Shown here: one piece after another, positions 9,125-17,673 of the stretch
Position numbering within the stretch: position 1 is the first letter of the stretch
Layout: each line of letters begins with the position of its first letter
NCBI RefSeq assembly: GCF_005405065.1
Contig: NZ_BJDI01000013.1
Coordinates: 1-64,000 of the forward strand
DNA length: 64,000 nucleotides
Origin: Lactiplantibacillus nangangensis
GTDB lineage: Bacteria; Bacillota; Bacilli; Lactobacillales; Lactobacillaceae
Direction of reading: 5' to 3'
Notes under the pieces: generated by a model
Told to the model about the DNA's origin: nothing
The model's input: the letters and a program-made list of their open reading frames with translations, nothing else
Database searches by the model: none
Made by a program: the position numbers and the translations under genes

Positions 9125-10096
9125 ATGGCTGTTTTATGGAATTCGATCCAAAGCGTACTTGTGGTCGTTTTGATCATGGTGCTTGGATTCATCTTACGTC
9201 GTACTGGCTGGTTCGCAGATAGTTTTGCGGGAAATATTTCAAAATTTATTAAGAATATTGCTTTGCCAGCGTCAATCTTTGTGTCAGTATTAAGTCGTCT
9301 CACACGGGGACAATTAGGATCATTTTCAGGCTACTTAGCCTATGCTTTCATCGCCGTCATTATCGGTTACTTGATTGCCTTTGCTTTAGTTAAGATTATG
9401 AAGATTCGTCCCGGCCGTAAAGGGATCTTTATCAACGCGGTCGTCAACGCCAACACGATTTTCATCGGGTTACCTTTGAACATCGCATTATTCGGCGAAA
9501 AGAGTATGACTTACTTCTTAGTTTATTATATTGTGAATACCGTTTCGACTTGGGCATTTGGGGTCTTCTTGATTTCTAACGATGATCCAACGAAGCCAAA
9601 GGGTAAAACGCACAATAAGATCGACTGGAAGAAAGTTATCCCAATGCCATTAGTTGGGTTCTTAGTTGCCTTAGTCTTCTTATTGTTGAACATTCCAATC
9701 TTGAAGATTTCGTTCATTAACTCAACGTTAACCTACGTGGGTAACTTGGTCACACCACTCTCATTGATCTATATTGGGATCGTGTTAGCGGATGCCGGGT
9801 TAGGCAGTATCAAGTTTGATCGTGATACAGTCGTTGCATTGATTGGCCGTTTCATCCTGTCACCAATCGTCATGATCGCCGTGATCATGGTCGCTGGCAA
9901 CGTTGGGGCTAGCTTCCCAACCATGGCTTCACAAACGTTGATCGTGCAATCCGCAACGCCAATGTTGGCTGTCTTGCCGATTTTGGCGAACGAAGCGCAT
10001 GGAGATGTTGAATACGCGACAAACGTTGTGACAACGAGTACCGTGTTATTCATCATCGTTGTACCAATCTTGATGTCATTAATTCAATTTATCTAA
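9125..10096 (+). CDS. mleP: Malate/lactate transporter of the auxin efflux carrier family
   Basis: 323 residues, about ten membrane segments, AEC family. N-terminal half contains NANTIFIGLPLN and the C-terminal half QSATPMLAVLPILA, both typical of the discontinuous helices of this fold. It starts 65 bp after mleS with an AAAGTGGGA ribosome site and is followed by a terminator, so mleS-mleP form an operon. Expected role: malate uptake, possibly exchanged for lactate. The substrate is inferred from the neighbouring enzyme. Confidence 0.88.
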   Translation: MAVLWNSIQSVLVVVLIMVLGFILRRTGWFADSFAGNISKFIKNIALPASIFVSVLSRLTRGQLGSFSGYLAYAFIAVIIGYLIAFALVKIMKIRPGRKGIFINAVVNANTIFIGLPLNIALFGEKSMTYFLVYYIVNTVSTWAFGVFLISNDDPTKPKGKTHNKIDWKKVIPMPLVGFLVALVFLLLNIPILKISFINSTLTYVGNLVTPLSLIYIGIVLADAGLGSIKFDRDTVVALIGRFILSPIVMIAVIMVAGNVGASFPTMASQTLIVQSATPMLAVLPILANEAHGDVEYATNVVTTSTVLFIIVVPILMSLIQFI

Positions 10097-10110
10097 AATT
10101 AAAAAATTAT

Positions 10111-10148
10111 GAAAAAGGGCTTGCCGTTGAGTGGTGAGTCCTTTTTTG
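10111..10148 (+). terminator. Terminator of mleS-mleP
   Basis: AAAAAGGGCT / AGTCCTTTTTT stem-loop ending in a T-run, 14 bp after the mleP stop. Confidence 0.75.
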
Positions 10149-10334
10149 TTTCCAATTGGATTATTAGTTAAGAATTTTTGTTCAAAATAACTAATGATCG
10201 TTGAATCGCATAAGAACCCGCTTACAACCGCACTATTTTGAAATAATCGTTGGATTTGCTTGACTAATGGGCTGAAAATCAATAAAATTAACAACGTTGC
10301 ATTAATAAGAATTCAATTAGGAGGCCCTCATTTG

Positions 10335-11759
10335 ATGAAAGCATCACAGCGGTTACTGGTTAAGAAACCAGTTGACCCAGCAAACTTTAATAAAGGCGGT
10401 TTGGCAAAGTCTCTAGATGCCTTCAGCTTGACCATGATGGGCGTGGGCGCGATTGTTGGTTCTGGGATCTTTATCACTCCTGGGATTATTGCGGCCAAGT
10501 ACGCTGGGCCCGCGGCGATGCTGTCATTCGTGATTGCGGCCGTCGTTTGTTCGTTGGCGGCTTTATGCTATGCGGAATTTGCGTCCACGATTCCGTTAGC
10601 GGGGAGTGCCTATACTTATGTTTATACGGTTTTCGGCGAATTTTTGGCTTGGATCTTAGGCTGGTCGTTGATCTCGGAATATTTGTTTGCCGTTTCTTCG
10701 GTGGCAGTCAGTTGGTCCTCATATTTTCAAAATTTACTGAGTGGCTTTGGTATTAAGTTGCCGGAATTTTTATCGGCAGCTGCTGGAACTGCCGGTGTAC
10801 TGCATGCCGGTTTTAATTTAATTGCCTTTGTCGTTGTTTTAGCCATTTCATTATTATTAGTCGGTGGGGTTCAGGAGTCGACGAGAGTTAACTCGATTAT
10901 GGTCGTGGTCAAGATCATGGTGATTGTGCTATTTATTGGTGTTGCCATCTTCTTCGTTAAACCAGCTAATTTCCACCCATTTATGCCACATGGCTTTCAT
11001 GGACTAGTTAAAGGGGCGTCATTAGCGTTTTACGCTTATATTGGTTTTGACGCGGTCTCAACGGCTTCAGAAGAAGTTAAGAATCCTAAACGGGATATGC
11101 CGATTGGGATCATTGGGTCGTTGATTGTTGCTTCGATTCTGTACGTCGCCATGGCAGCAGTTTTGGTTGGGGTGGTTCATTACACGAAATTAAACGTTGG
11201 CGATCCAGTCGCCTATGCTTTGGCTGTGATTCACCAAAATTGGGCAGCTGGAATCGTCTCATTAGGGGCGGTCGTTGGGATGACTACCGTGCTCATCGTG
11301 ATGTTATATGGTGGGACGCGGTTACTCTTTGCGATTAGTCGTGATGGGCTATTACCAAAGGCCTTTCGTAGTTTGAGCCCACGCACTAAAGTTCCAGTCA
11401 AAAGTACTTGGATCTTTGGGATCATTGCCAGCGTCTTTGCGGCGGTTATTCCGTTGGATAAAATTGCCGAACTGGTCAATATTGGGACGTTATTTGCATT
11501 TGCGATGGTTTCAATTGGGGTTGTTTTTTTGCGTAAGCATGAAACGCTCCAGCAGATCAACAGCTCGTTCAAAGTGCCATTTTATCCAGTGCTACCAATC
11601 GTGTCATTCTTGGCATGTATTTACTTGATGTTAAACTTGCAGATCTTTACTTGGAAGATGTTTGGCATCTGGATCACGATTGGAATTATCATTTATTTTG
11701 TTTATAGTTATCGTCATTCACGGATTCGCGCACGCTTACGTGATGAAGAAGTTAAATAG
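10335..11759 (+). CDS. Amino-acid permease, APC superfamily
   Basis: 474 residues with about 12 membrane segments. The N-terminal motif GVGAIVGSGIFITPG is the unwound helix-1 substrate site of APC transporters, and GFDAVSTASEEVKNP is the helix-6 region, most like the cationic amino-acid transporter branch (YfnA-like). AGGAGG at 10319-10324 sets the start: ATG 10335, or possibly TTG 10332; the ATG-less extension to 10260 is not used. A 238-bp upstream gap carries an inverted repeat (TTCAAAATA / TATTTTGAA) but no T-box signature. Substrate not determined. Confidence 0.8.
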   Translation: MKASQRLLVKKPVDPANFNKGGLAKSLDAFSLTMMGVGAIVGSGIFITPGIIAAKYAGPAAMLSFVIAAVVCSLAALCYAEFASTIPLAGSAYTYVYTVFGEFLAWILGWSLISEYLFAVSSVAVSWSSYFQNLLSGFGIKLPEFLSAAAGTAGVLHAGFNLIAFVVVLAISLLLVGGVQESTRVNSIMVVVKIMVIVLFIGVAIFFVKPANFHPFMPHGFHGLVKGASLAFYAYIGFDAVSTASEEVKNPKRDMPIGIIGSLIVASILYVAMAAVLVGVVHYTKLNVGDPVAYALAVIHQNWAAGIVSLGAVVGMTTVLIVMLYGGTRLLFAISRDGLLPKAFRSLSPRTKVPVKSTWIFGIIASVFAAVIPLDKIAELVNIGTLFAFAMVSIGVVFLRKHETLQQINSSFKVPFYPVLPIVSFLACIYLMLNLQIFTWKMFGIWITIGIIIYFVYSYRHSRIRARLRDEEVK

Positions 11760-11767
11760 CGTACTGA

Positions 11768-11794
11768 AACGAGTCTTGCGGGGCTCGTTTTTTG
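11768..11794 (+). terminator. Terminator of the amino-acid permease gene
   Basis: AAACGAG / CTCGTTTTTT stem-loop, 8 bp after the stop. Confidence 0.75.
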
Positions 11795-11814
11795 GTGTTT
11801 CAACTTTCTCGACA

Positions 11815-11823
11815 TGCTATAAT
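11815..11823 (+). promoter_or_regulatory. Extended -10 promoter of the ECF S-component gene
   Basis: TGCTATAAT, a perfect extended -10 element, 40 bp before the start codon; no clear -35 box. Confidence 0.5.
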
Positions 11824-11862
11824 GAGTTCTATTCTTAACGGCGAATCCATGGAGGTGTGCGG

Positions 11863-12453
11863 ATGCAACGACGGTCAAAGGCTTATCATATTAGTATTTT
11901 AGCGGTATTGATTGCGATTGTGATCAGTCAAAATGTGGTGCCATTTTTCGGATATATTCCAATTCTTGGACTGAGTTTAACCACGATTCATGTGACGGTG
12001 ATCATTGCTGCGGTTGTCCTCGGACCCAAAGATGGGGCCATCGTCGGCGGTGCTTGGGGGCTAATTGACTGGGCGCGGGCGTTTATCGCGCCGACAAGTG
12101 CCTTAGCGCCACTAGTCTTCACGAATCCCTTAGTCTCAGTGTTACCGCGAATCTTGATTGGCGTGGTCGCCGGCTGGCTTTTTATTGCATTGAAGCAACG
12201 CGCTAAACCAGCTGTGGGGTTGACTCTCGCTGGTGTTGCCGGGTCACTGACAAATACGGTTCTGGTACTCGGGCTGATTGGCACGCTATATCGCCATGCG
12301 GCGGCTGGCTTTTACCAAGTTGATTTGAGCAAATTAATGCCATACTTACTGACAGTGGTGGGGACAAATGGGATTCCAGAAGCAATCTTGGCTGGAATTG
12401 TCGTTCCATTGATTGGGGTACCATTATTACGTTATCGACAGCGCAAAGGGTAA
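11863..12453 (+). CDS. ECF transporter S-component, probably vitamin uptake
   Basis: 196-residue membrane protein with about five or six helices, resembling substrate-specificity subunits of energy-coupling factor transporters. The stretch LSLTTIHVTVIIAAVVLGPKDGAIVGG and NPLVSVLPRILIGVVAG resemble PanT-type (pantothenate) S-components, though the vitamin is an inference. Start at ATG 11863, six bases after GGAGGT; the GTG at 11857 directly abuts that site and is unlikely. No EcfA or EcfT genes are nearby, so it would share a common ECF module encoded elsewhere. Confidence 0.75.
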   Translation: MQRRSKAYHISILAVLIAIVISQNVVPFFGYIPILGLSLTTIHVTVIIAAVVLGPKDGAIVGGAWGLIDWARAFIAPTSALAPLVFTNPLVSVLPRILIGVVAGWLFIALKQRAKPAVGLTLAGVAGSLTNTVLVLGLIGTLYRHAAAGFYQVDLSKLMPYLLTVVGTNGIPEAILAGIVVPLIGVPLLRYRQRKG

Positions 12454-12478
12454 TTTTTCAGAAAAATAATGAGACACT

Positions 12479-12526
12479 AAAAAGGTCGGTCATTACTTGT
12501 GATTATAAAGTAATGACCGACCTTTT
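12479..12526. terminator. Bidirectional terminator
   Basis: AAAAGGTCGGTCATTACTT pairs perfectly with AAGTAATGACCGACCTTTT, a 19-bp stem. It ends the S-component gene on one strand and the small gene at 12560-12733 on the other. Confidence 0.9.
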
Positions 12527-12559
12527 GATTAAATTCAGGTGATTGCAAACGTTGAGACA

Positions 12560-12733
12560 TTAAACCGGTTGGACTTGTTTTTGACTGATGACAACTCTGT
12601 CATGATACTTATCCACAATTTCTGGATCAGTACTTTCAAAGGTGATCAGATAAGAATTTGTGTAGGCTTTTGCAATTTCGCCAGTGAAGGACTGTCCTTC
12701 AAGTGTAAATGTCACTTTAGTGCCGATTTCCAT
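12560..12733 (-). CDS. Small DUF2187/YkvS-like protein
   Basis: 57 residues: MEIGTKVTFTLEGQSFTGEI, then AKAYTNSYLITFESTD and a polar tail ending QVQPV. The pattern of a start 'GxKVxF', a 'TGEI' turn and 'YxNSxLI' matches small DUF2187 (YkvS-like) beta-barrel proteins as I remember them. A modest GAAGAGG site lies 8 bp before the ATG at 12733. It ends 34 bp before a perfect shared terminator, which supports a real transcription unit. Function unknown. Confidence 0.65.
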   Translation of the reverse strand: MEIGTKVTFTLEGQSFTGEIAKAYTNSYLITFESTDPEIVDKYHDRVVISQKQVQPV

Positions 12734-13298
12734 GCGTTAGCCTCTTCTCTAGTTAATTCAGTTAAATATAGCACGGATTAACAGAATGTCAACTAATGTC
12801 GGCGTAGCCCCATGAAGAGGCCCACCTACAACTAGGTCGTTTTACGGCAGGTTGCGTGCTATATGCAACTCTTTTAAGCGTTAGTGATGGGTGTGTTAAA
12901 TGTCAACAGGGATGAGTTTAACACCATCCCAGTAATTACCTGGATTAAACACATTTAAAATGTGTGGTGTTGAAACGCTTTAGAATAAATTGATTTATTT
13001 TCTGAGATGACTCGATATGACGACTATTATTTAGAGGAAGAGTCACTAAATCACTGGTTTTCGACGACTGGAATGAGTAAAGACTCAGTAAATAGAATAG
13101 TTATTAGCTGGCGGATAGATCAATGGATGTGGACAAAAGACTTGTAATCGTTTTGTGCGATGTTAGACATGCTGTAGTCAGTGTCGCCATTAAACTCGAG
13201 TACATGGTGAGTATGTCAACTAACAAACCGATTTTTGGCCTAACGTGGGTTTAATAATTAGTGAGTTTGACTATTTTTAGAATAAAAGTTGAGATTGA
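12734..13298. other. Gene-poor stretch upstream of cydA
   Basis: No convincing gene in 565 bp. It holds inverted repeats around 12880-12990 (for example GTGTTAAA.. and ..TTTAACAC, and TTAAACACATTT / AAATGTGT), possibly decayed sequence, and a 46-codon frame at 13007-13147 without a ribosome site. A regulator site for cyd could lie here but I see no clear Rex or CcpA match. Confidence 0.4.
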
Positions 13299-13327
13299 TT
13301 GAATTTTCACTTATCAGTTGATATGAT
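13299..13327 (+). promoter_or_regulatory. Promoter of the cydABCD operon
   Basis: TTGAAT at 13299-13304, a 17-nt spacer and TATGAT at 13322-13327, leaving a leader of about 60 nt before the cydA start. Confidence 0.6.
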
Positions 13328-13393
13328 TAGGGTGAATTGATTGGTTCCGCTTACTTAGGTGAACCAAATCGTTTAATAAAAGGGGGGACCTTT

Positions 13394-14833
13394 ATGAATC
13401 TCGGATTAAGCATTTTATCCTTGGCGCGTTTTCAATTCGCAATGACAACGGTGTTTCATTTCTTCTTTGTGCCATTATCAATTGGGTTAGCACTGGTTGT
13501 TGCGATTATGGAAACCGTCTATGTTGTCAAGAAAGACGTGCTTTATAAGCATATGGCACAATTTTGGGGACGGATCTTCTTACTTAGCTTCGCCGTTGGG
13601 GTTGTGACAGGGATTATTCAAGAATTTCAATTTGGGATGAACTGGTCTGATTATTCACGTTTTATGGGTGACATTTTTGGGGCGCCACTTGCAATTGAAG
13701 CGTTAGTGGCGTTCTTTATGGAATCCACGTTTATTGGGCTTTGGATGTTTGGTTGGGATCGGTTTAATGCTAAATTGCACTGTGCGTTCATCTGGTTGAC
13801 GTCGATTGGGACGATGATCTCGGCGATGTGGATTTTAGCGGCAAACAGTTTCATGCAAAATCCAGTTGGTTTCATGATCAACGCTAAGACTGGTCGGGCA
13901 CAAATGACGAGCTTTAGCGCGGTGATTAAGAATCCGCAACTTTGGAACGAATTGCCTCATGTTTTGTTTGGTGCGTTCGTGACCGGGTCATTCGTGGTTG
14001 CTGGAATGGCTGCATTTGCCTTACTCAAAGGTAAAAATGTTAACTTCTTCCGGAAATCACTTAAAGTTAGTTTGATTGTTGGCTTGGTTGCCACGATTGG
14101 GGTTGTCGCAGTTGGTGATGTGCAGACACGTTACATCATTAAAGAACAACCAATGAAGTTTGCGGCGACTGAAGGGCTTTATAAGGACTCTGGCTCGCCA
14201 GCGGCATGGTCCGTTGTTTCCAGCATGGATACCAAGAATCACAAAACGAATTGGTCCATTGAAGTTCCTTACGTGCTGGATATCTTGAGTTACCATAAAT
14301 TGTCTGGGAATGTTAAGGGTCAAAATACGTTGAATAAGGAATTCCATGCTAAGTATGATAAGAAGTTTGGCAAGAACATGAATTACTATGTACCAACTAA
14401 GACGTTGTTCTGGAGTTTCCGGGTCATGACAATTGCCGGTGGCTTGTTTGCCTTGATTGCCATTATTGGACTCTTCTTTAACCGCGCAGGGACTAATCTG
14501 ATCCTTAGCCAACGCTGGTTCTTATGGGTCTTAGGGATTTGTACCTTCTTACCATTTGCTGCCAATACGGCTGGTTGGTTGATCACTGAATTGGGTCGTT
14601 ATCCATGGGTCGTTTATGGTCTCTTGACAATTGCCGATGCGGTTTCACCGAATGTCAGTGTGGCGTCCTTGTTGATTTCAAACATTGTTTACTTCTGTGT
14701 CTTCAGTGGGTTAGGGGTCGTCATGATTGTCTTATCACGGCGTGCTTTGCATCATGGCCCAGACGACTTGTTACAGGCAACTGATGACGCACCATACGAT
14801 CCTTACGGTAAGGGGGCGTTCAGTCATGAGTAA
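13394..14833 (+). CDS. cydA: Cytochrome bd quinol oxidase subunit I
   Basis: 479 residues, about nine membrane helices, the short Q-loop type usual in Gram-positives. Haem ligands by position relative to E. coli: H22 (ARFQFAMTTVFH, haem b595), H189 (ELPHVLFG, haem b558) and M345 (FWSFRVM, haem b558). The quinol-side GRYPW motif is present. Start is ATG 13394, with GGGGGGAC 4 to 9 bp upstream; the earlier in-frame ATG at 13337 has none. It oxidises menaquinol and reduces O2 to water in the membrane with CydB. Haem must come from outside in lactobacilli. Confidence 0.93.
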   Translation: MNLGLSILSLARFQFAMTTVFHFFFVPLSIGLALVVAIMETVYVVKKDVLYKHMAQFWGRIFLLSFAVGVVTGIIQEFQFGMNWSDYSRFMGDIFGAPLAIEALVAFFMESTFIGLWMFGWDRFNAKLHCAFIWLTSIGTMISAMWILAANSFMQNPVGFMINAKTGRAQMTSFSAVIKNPQLWNELPHVLFGAFVTGSFVVAGMAAFALLKGKNVNFFRKSLKVSLIVGLVATIGVVAVGDVQTRYIIKEQPMKFAATEGLYKDSGSPAAWSVVSSMDTKNHKTNWSIEVPYVLDILSYHKLSGNVKGQNTLNKEFHAKYDKKFGKNMNYYVPTKTLFWSFRVMTIAGGLFALIAIIGLFFNRAGTNLILSQRWFLWVLGICTFLPFAANTAGWLITELGRYPWVVYGLLTIADAVSPNVSVASLLISNIVYFCVFSGLGVVMIVLSRRALHHGPDDLLQATDDAPYDPYGKGAFSHE

Positions 14834-15821
14834 CTTACAATTATTATGGTTCATTTTAGTTGGCGTCTTATTTAGTGGGTTCTTCTTCCTTGAAGGGTTT
14901 GACTTCGGGGTCGGAATGACGATTAAGAGCTTGGCACAAACCCGAGCGGAACGCGATGTGGTCATTCACACGATCGGTCCTCACTGGGATGCCAATGAAG
15001 TTTGGTTGATCACTGCTGGTGGGGCAATGTTTGCCTCATTCCCAATGTGGTACGCAACCTTATTCTCAGGCTTTTATCTGATTCTGTTGTTGATTCTGGT
15101 GGCGTTGATCATGCGTGGGGTTTCGTTTGAATTCCGAAGCCGCATGGAAAGTGATGCTGGTCGGAATTTCTGGGAATGGGCAGCCGCACTGGGTAGTTTC
15201 TTTGCGGCCTTCCTATTTGGGATGATGTTTACAGCGATGGTCAAAGGGATGCCAATCAATGCGCATGGCGATATGACTGCCCACTTCACTGACTACGTTA
15301 ACTTGTTCTCAATTGTTGGTGGGGTCGCAGTCACCTTACTCTGCTACTTACACGGCTTGAACTTTATTCGGCTCAAGACGACTGGAACACTACGGACGCG
15401 TGCCTTACAATGGGCAAAACCGCTATACTGGGTGCTCTTTGCGGGTGAAGTGGTCTTTGCCATTCTCTTGTACTTCAACACTGACTTCTTTGCCAAGAAA
15501 CCAATCTCAACATTGATTTTGGTGGTCGCTCTAGTTGTCTTAACTTGTTTAGCAACTTGGGGTGTCTATGGTAATCATGAATGGCTATCATTTATTAGCA
15601 GTGGTTTGTCCTTGATCGACGTGGTCGTCCTCTTATTTAATGGGCTGTTCCCACGGGTCATGGTCGCGAATAATGCGGTTAATAGTATCCTCATTAAGGA
15701 TGCTTCAAATTCGCCTTATACGTTGCATTTGATGACGGTGATTGCTTTAAGCGTCTTGCCAATTATGCTGGTTTACTTCATTTGGAGTTACTGGGTCTTT
15801 TACAAGCGCTTGGCGTCCTAA
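14826..15821 (+). CDS. cydB: Cytochrome bd quinol oxidase subunit II
   Basis: 331 residues, about eight to nine helices. N-terminal GFFFLEGFDFGVGM and the GPHWDANEVWLITAGGAMFASFP block are diagnostic of CydB. The start at 14826 overlaps cydA by 8 bp; the longer frame from 14727 lies within cydA and is not used. It forms the oxidase heterodimer with CydA. Confidence 0.93.
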   Translation: MSNLQLLWFILVGVLFSGFFFLEGFDFGVGMTIKSLAQTRAERDVVIHTIGPHWDANEVWLITAGGAMFASFPMWYATLFSGFYLILLLILVALIMRGVSFEFRSRMESDAGRNFWEWAAALGSFFAAFLFGMMFTAMVKGMPINAHGDMTAHFTDYVNLFSIVGGVAVTLLCYLHGLNFIRLKTTGTLRTRALQWAKPLYWVLFAGEVVFAILLYFNTDFFAKKPISTLILVVALVVLTCLATWGVYGNHEWLSFISSGLSLIDVVVLLFNGLFPRVMVANNAVNSILIKDASNSPYTLHLMTVIALSVLPIMLVYFIWSYWVFYKRLAS

Positions 15822-15876
15822 ACGAGTTTTAACCACCAAATAGTTAAAGCGGTGGTACAATTAAATTGCACGGATC

Positions 15877-15914
15877 GGGTCGTGACTTGGCCAAGTGCCA
15901 AGTCGCGGCCTTTT
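15877..15914 (+). terminator. Hairpin with short U-run inside the cyd operon
   Basis: GGTCGTGACTTGGC and GCCAAGTCGCGGCC form a strong stem followed by TTTTAAT, between cydB and cydC. It may partially terminate or stabilise the cydAB message, giving less CydCD than CydAB. Confidence 0.6.
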
Positions 15915-15939
15915 AATATTTTAAGCGGGGGTGACGGAG

Positions 15940-17673
15940 ATGTTTGATCCGGCGCTATTCAAACTCCCTGGGATGCGACGGTTAACGGTGATCTTAGCGC
16001 TGTTAGCGGTCGTGGAGGGAATCTGTATTATTATTCAGGCCCAGTTTTTGTCAGTTGCGATCGTGGGGTTATGGCATTTAAAGTCGTTAGCCACGATACT
16101 GCAACCCATGCTGATCTTTGCAATTGCGTGGACGGGACGCCAATTGTTAGTTGTCTTTAAAAACTGGTTGATGTATCCCATCGTTGAAAAAACTAGCGGC
16201 AAAATGCGGCGACAAGTGATGCAAAAACTGTATCAATTAGGACCGAGTTATGTCGCAAAAACTGGGACTGGGAATGTGGTTACGACTGCCTTGGAAGGTA
16301 TTGACAAGGTTCAGACTTATTTGATGCTAGTCGTCATCAAAGTCATTGATATGATGGTGATTCCGTGGGTTATTCTTGTTTATATTGCCTGGTTGCGTTG
16401 GCGTGAAGCACTATTCTTATTAGCTATTTTTCCGTTAATTATTTTATTTATGATTATTTTAGGCTACGCTGCTCAAGCTAAGGCCGATAAACAATACGTT
16501 GGTTATCAGCGGCTCTCAAATCACTTCGTGGATACGCTACGGGGGTTGCCAACCTTAAAGCAACTTGGACTCAGCAAGCAGTATGCGCATAATGTTTATC
16601 AGGTCAGTGAAGGTTATCGCAAGCAAACGATGGCAGTCATTAAAGTCGCAATGTTATCAACCTTTGCGTTGGATTTCTTTACGACGCTGTCAATTGCGGT
16701 CGTCGCAGTCTTCTTAGGGTTTGGGCTGATCAATGGCACCATTACCCTATTACCGGCACTAGTGATTTTAGTATTGTCTCCAGATTATTTCTTACCACTC
16801 CGTACGTTTGCAAGTGATTATCATGCCACCTTAAATGGAAAAAATGCTTTCGCTGACGTGCAAAAAATGTTAGCGCTGCCGGTCCCAACTGATCGTGATC
16901 AATTGGGCGAACAACCGTTAGCTTGGCAGGCAGATAGTACGCTTAGCCTGAAACAGGTGGACTTTAGTTACGATGACCAGCAACCGGCTTTAAAACAGTT
17001 GGATCTGGTTGCTAAAGGGTACCAACGAATCGGCATTATTGGGGCGTCTGGTTCCGGAAAATCGACGTTGATCAATTTGTTAGGTGGTTTCTTAAGCCCG
17101 ATGCCCGGTCACGGGACGATTGAAGTTAACGGTCAACCAGTGTCACATTTAGGTCAAACGGCTTGGCAGCAAAGTTTCTTCTATATTCCACAAAATCCGT
17201 ATTTATTCCATGCGTCCTTGGCAGAAAATATTGCCTTTTATCAACCGCAAGCGGGCCTCAGCGCCATCGGTCAAGCCGCAGAAAAAGCGGGCTTAACGGC
17301 CTGGATCAAAACGCTGCCAGATGGGTTGAACACCCAGATTGGTGAAGGTGCACGCGGTGTCAGTGGCGGGCAAGCGCAACGAATCGCTTTAGCGCGAGCC
17401 TTTCTTGATGATTCGCGGAAGATTCTCTTGTTTGATGAACCGACTGCGCATTTGGACATTGAAACCGAGGCCGAATTGAAGCAAACGATTTTGCCGGTCT
17501 TTGAGCATCATTTGGTTTTCTTTGCGACGCATCGGTTGCACTGGATCAATCAAATGGATTATGTGCTCGTCATGGACCACGGCGCCATCGTGGAACAAGG
17601 GACGCCAGCGGAATTGGCCGCCCACAATGGGGCTTATGGCCATTTACGTGATGAAATGGTAGGTGCAATCTGA
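15940..17673 (+). CDS. cydC: Heterodimeric ABC exporter needed for cytochrome bd assembly, subunit CydC
   Basis: 577 residues: six-helix exporter membrane domain (about 1-320) and a C-terminal ATPase with Walker A GASGSGKST, signature VSGGQ and Walker B LLFDEP. ATG 15940 follows GGGGGTG with 8 bp spacing; the GTG at 15931 is too close to it. CydCD exports cysteine/glutathione or handles haem and is needed to assemble cytochrome bd; substrate is debated in the literature. C and D are assigned by gene order. Confidence 0.88.
   Translation: MFDPALFKLPGMRRLTVILALLAVVEGICIIIQAQFLSVAIVGLWHLKSLATILQPMLIFAIAWTGRQLLVVFKNWLMYPIVEKTSGKMRRQVMQKLYQLGPSYVAKTGTGNVVTTALEGIDKVQTYLMLVVIKVIDMMVIPWVILVYIAWLRWREALFLLAIFPLIILFMIILGYAAQAKADKQYVGYQRLSNHFVDTLRGLPTLKQLGLSKQYAHNVYQVSEGYRKQTMAVIKVAMLSTFALDFFTTLSIAVVAVFLGFGLINGTITLLPALVILVLSPDYFLPLRTFASDYHATLNGKNAFADVQKMLALPVPTDRDQLGEQPLAWQADSTLSLKQVDFSYDDQQPALKQLDLVAKGYQRIGIIGASGSGKSTLINLLGGFLSPMPGHGTIEVNGQPVSHLGQTAWQQSFFYIPQNPYLFHASLAENIAFYQPQAGLSAIGQAAEKAGLTAWIKTLPDGLNTQIGEGARGVSGGQAQRIALARAFLDDSRKILLFDEPTAHLDIETEAELKQTILPVFEHHLVFFATHRLHWINQMDYVLVMDHGAIVEQGTPAELAAHNGAYGHLRDEMVGAI

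Noticed and set aside
10149-10334. Possible T-box or riboswitch upstream of the amino-acid permease
   Set aside because: Only a short inverted repeat is present; no T-box sequence, specifier loop or antiterminator could be found.
13007-13147. 46-codon plus-strand frame beginning MTRYDDYYLEEE
   Set aside because: No ribosome site, no recognisable family and no transcription signals; probably chance or decayed sequence.
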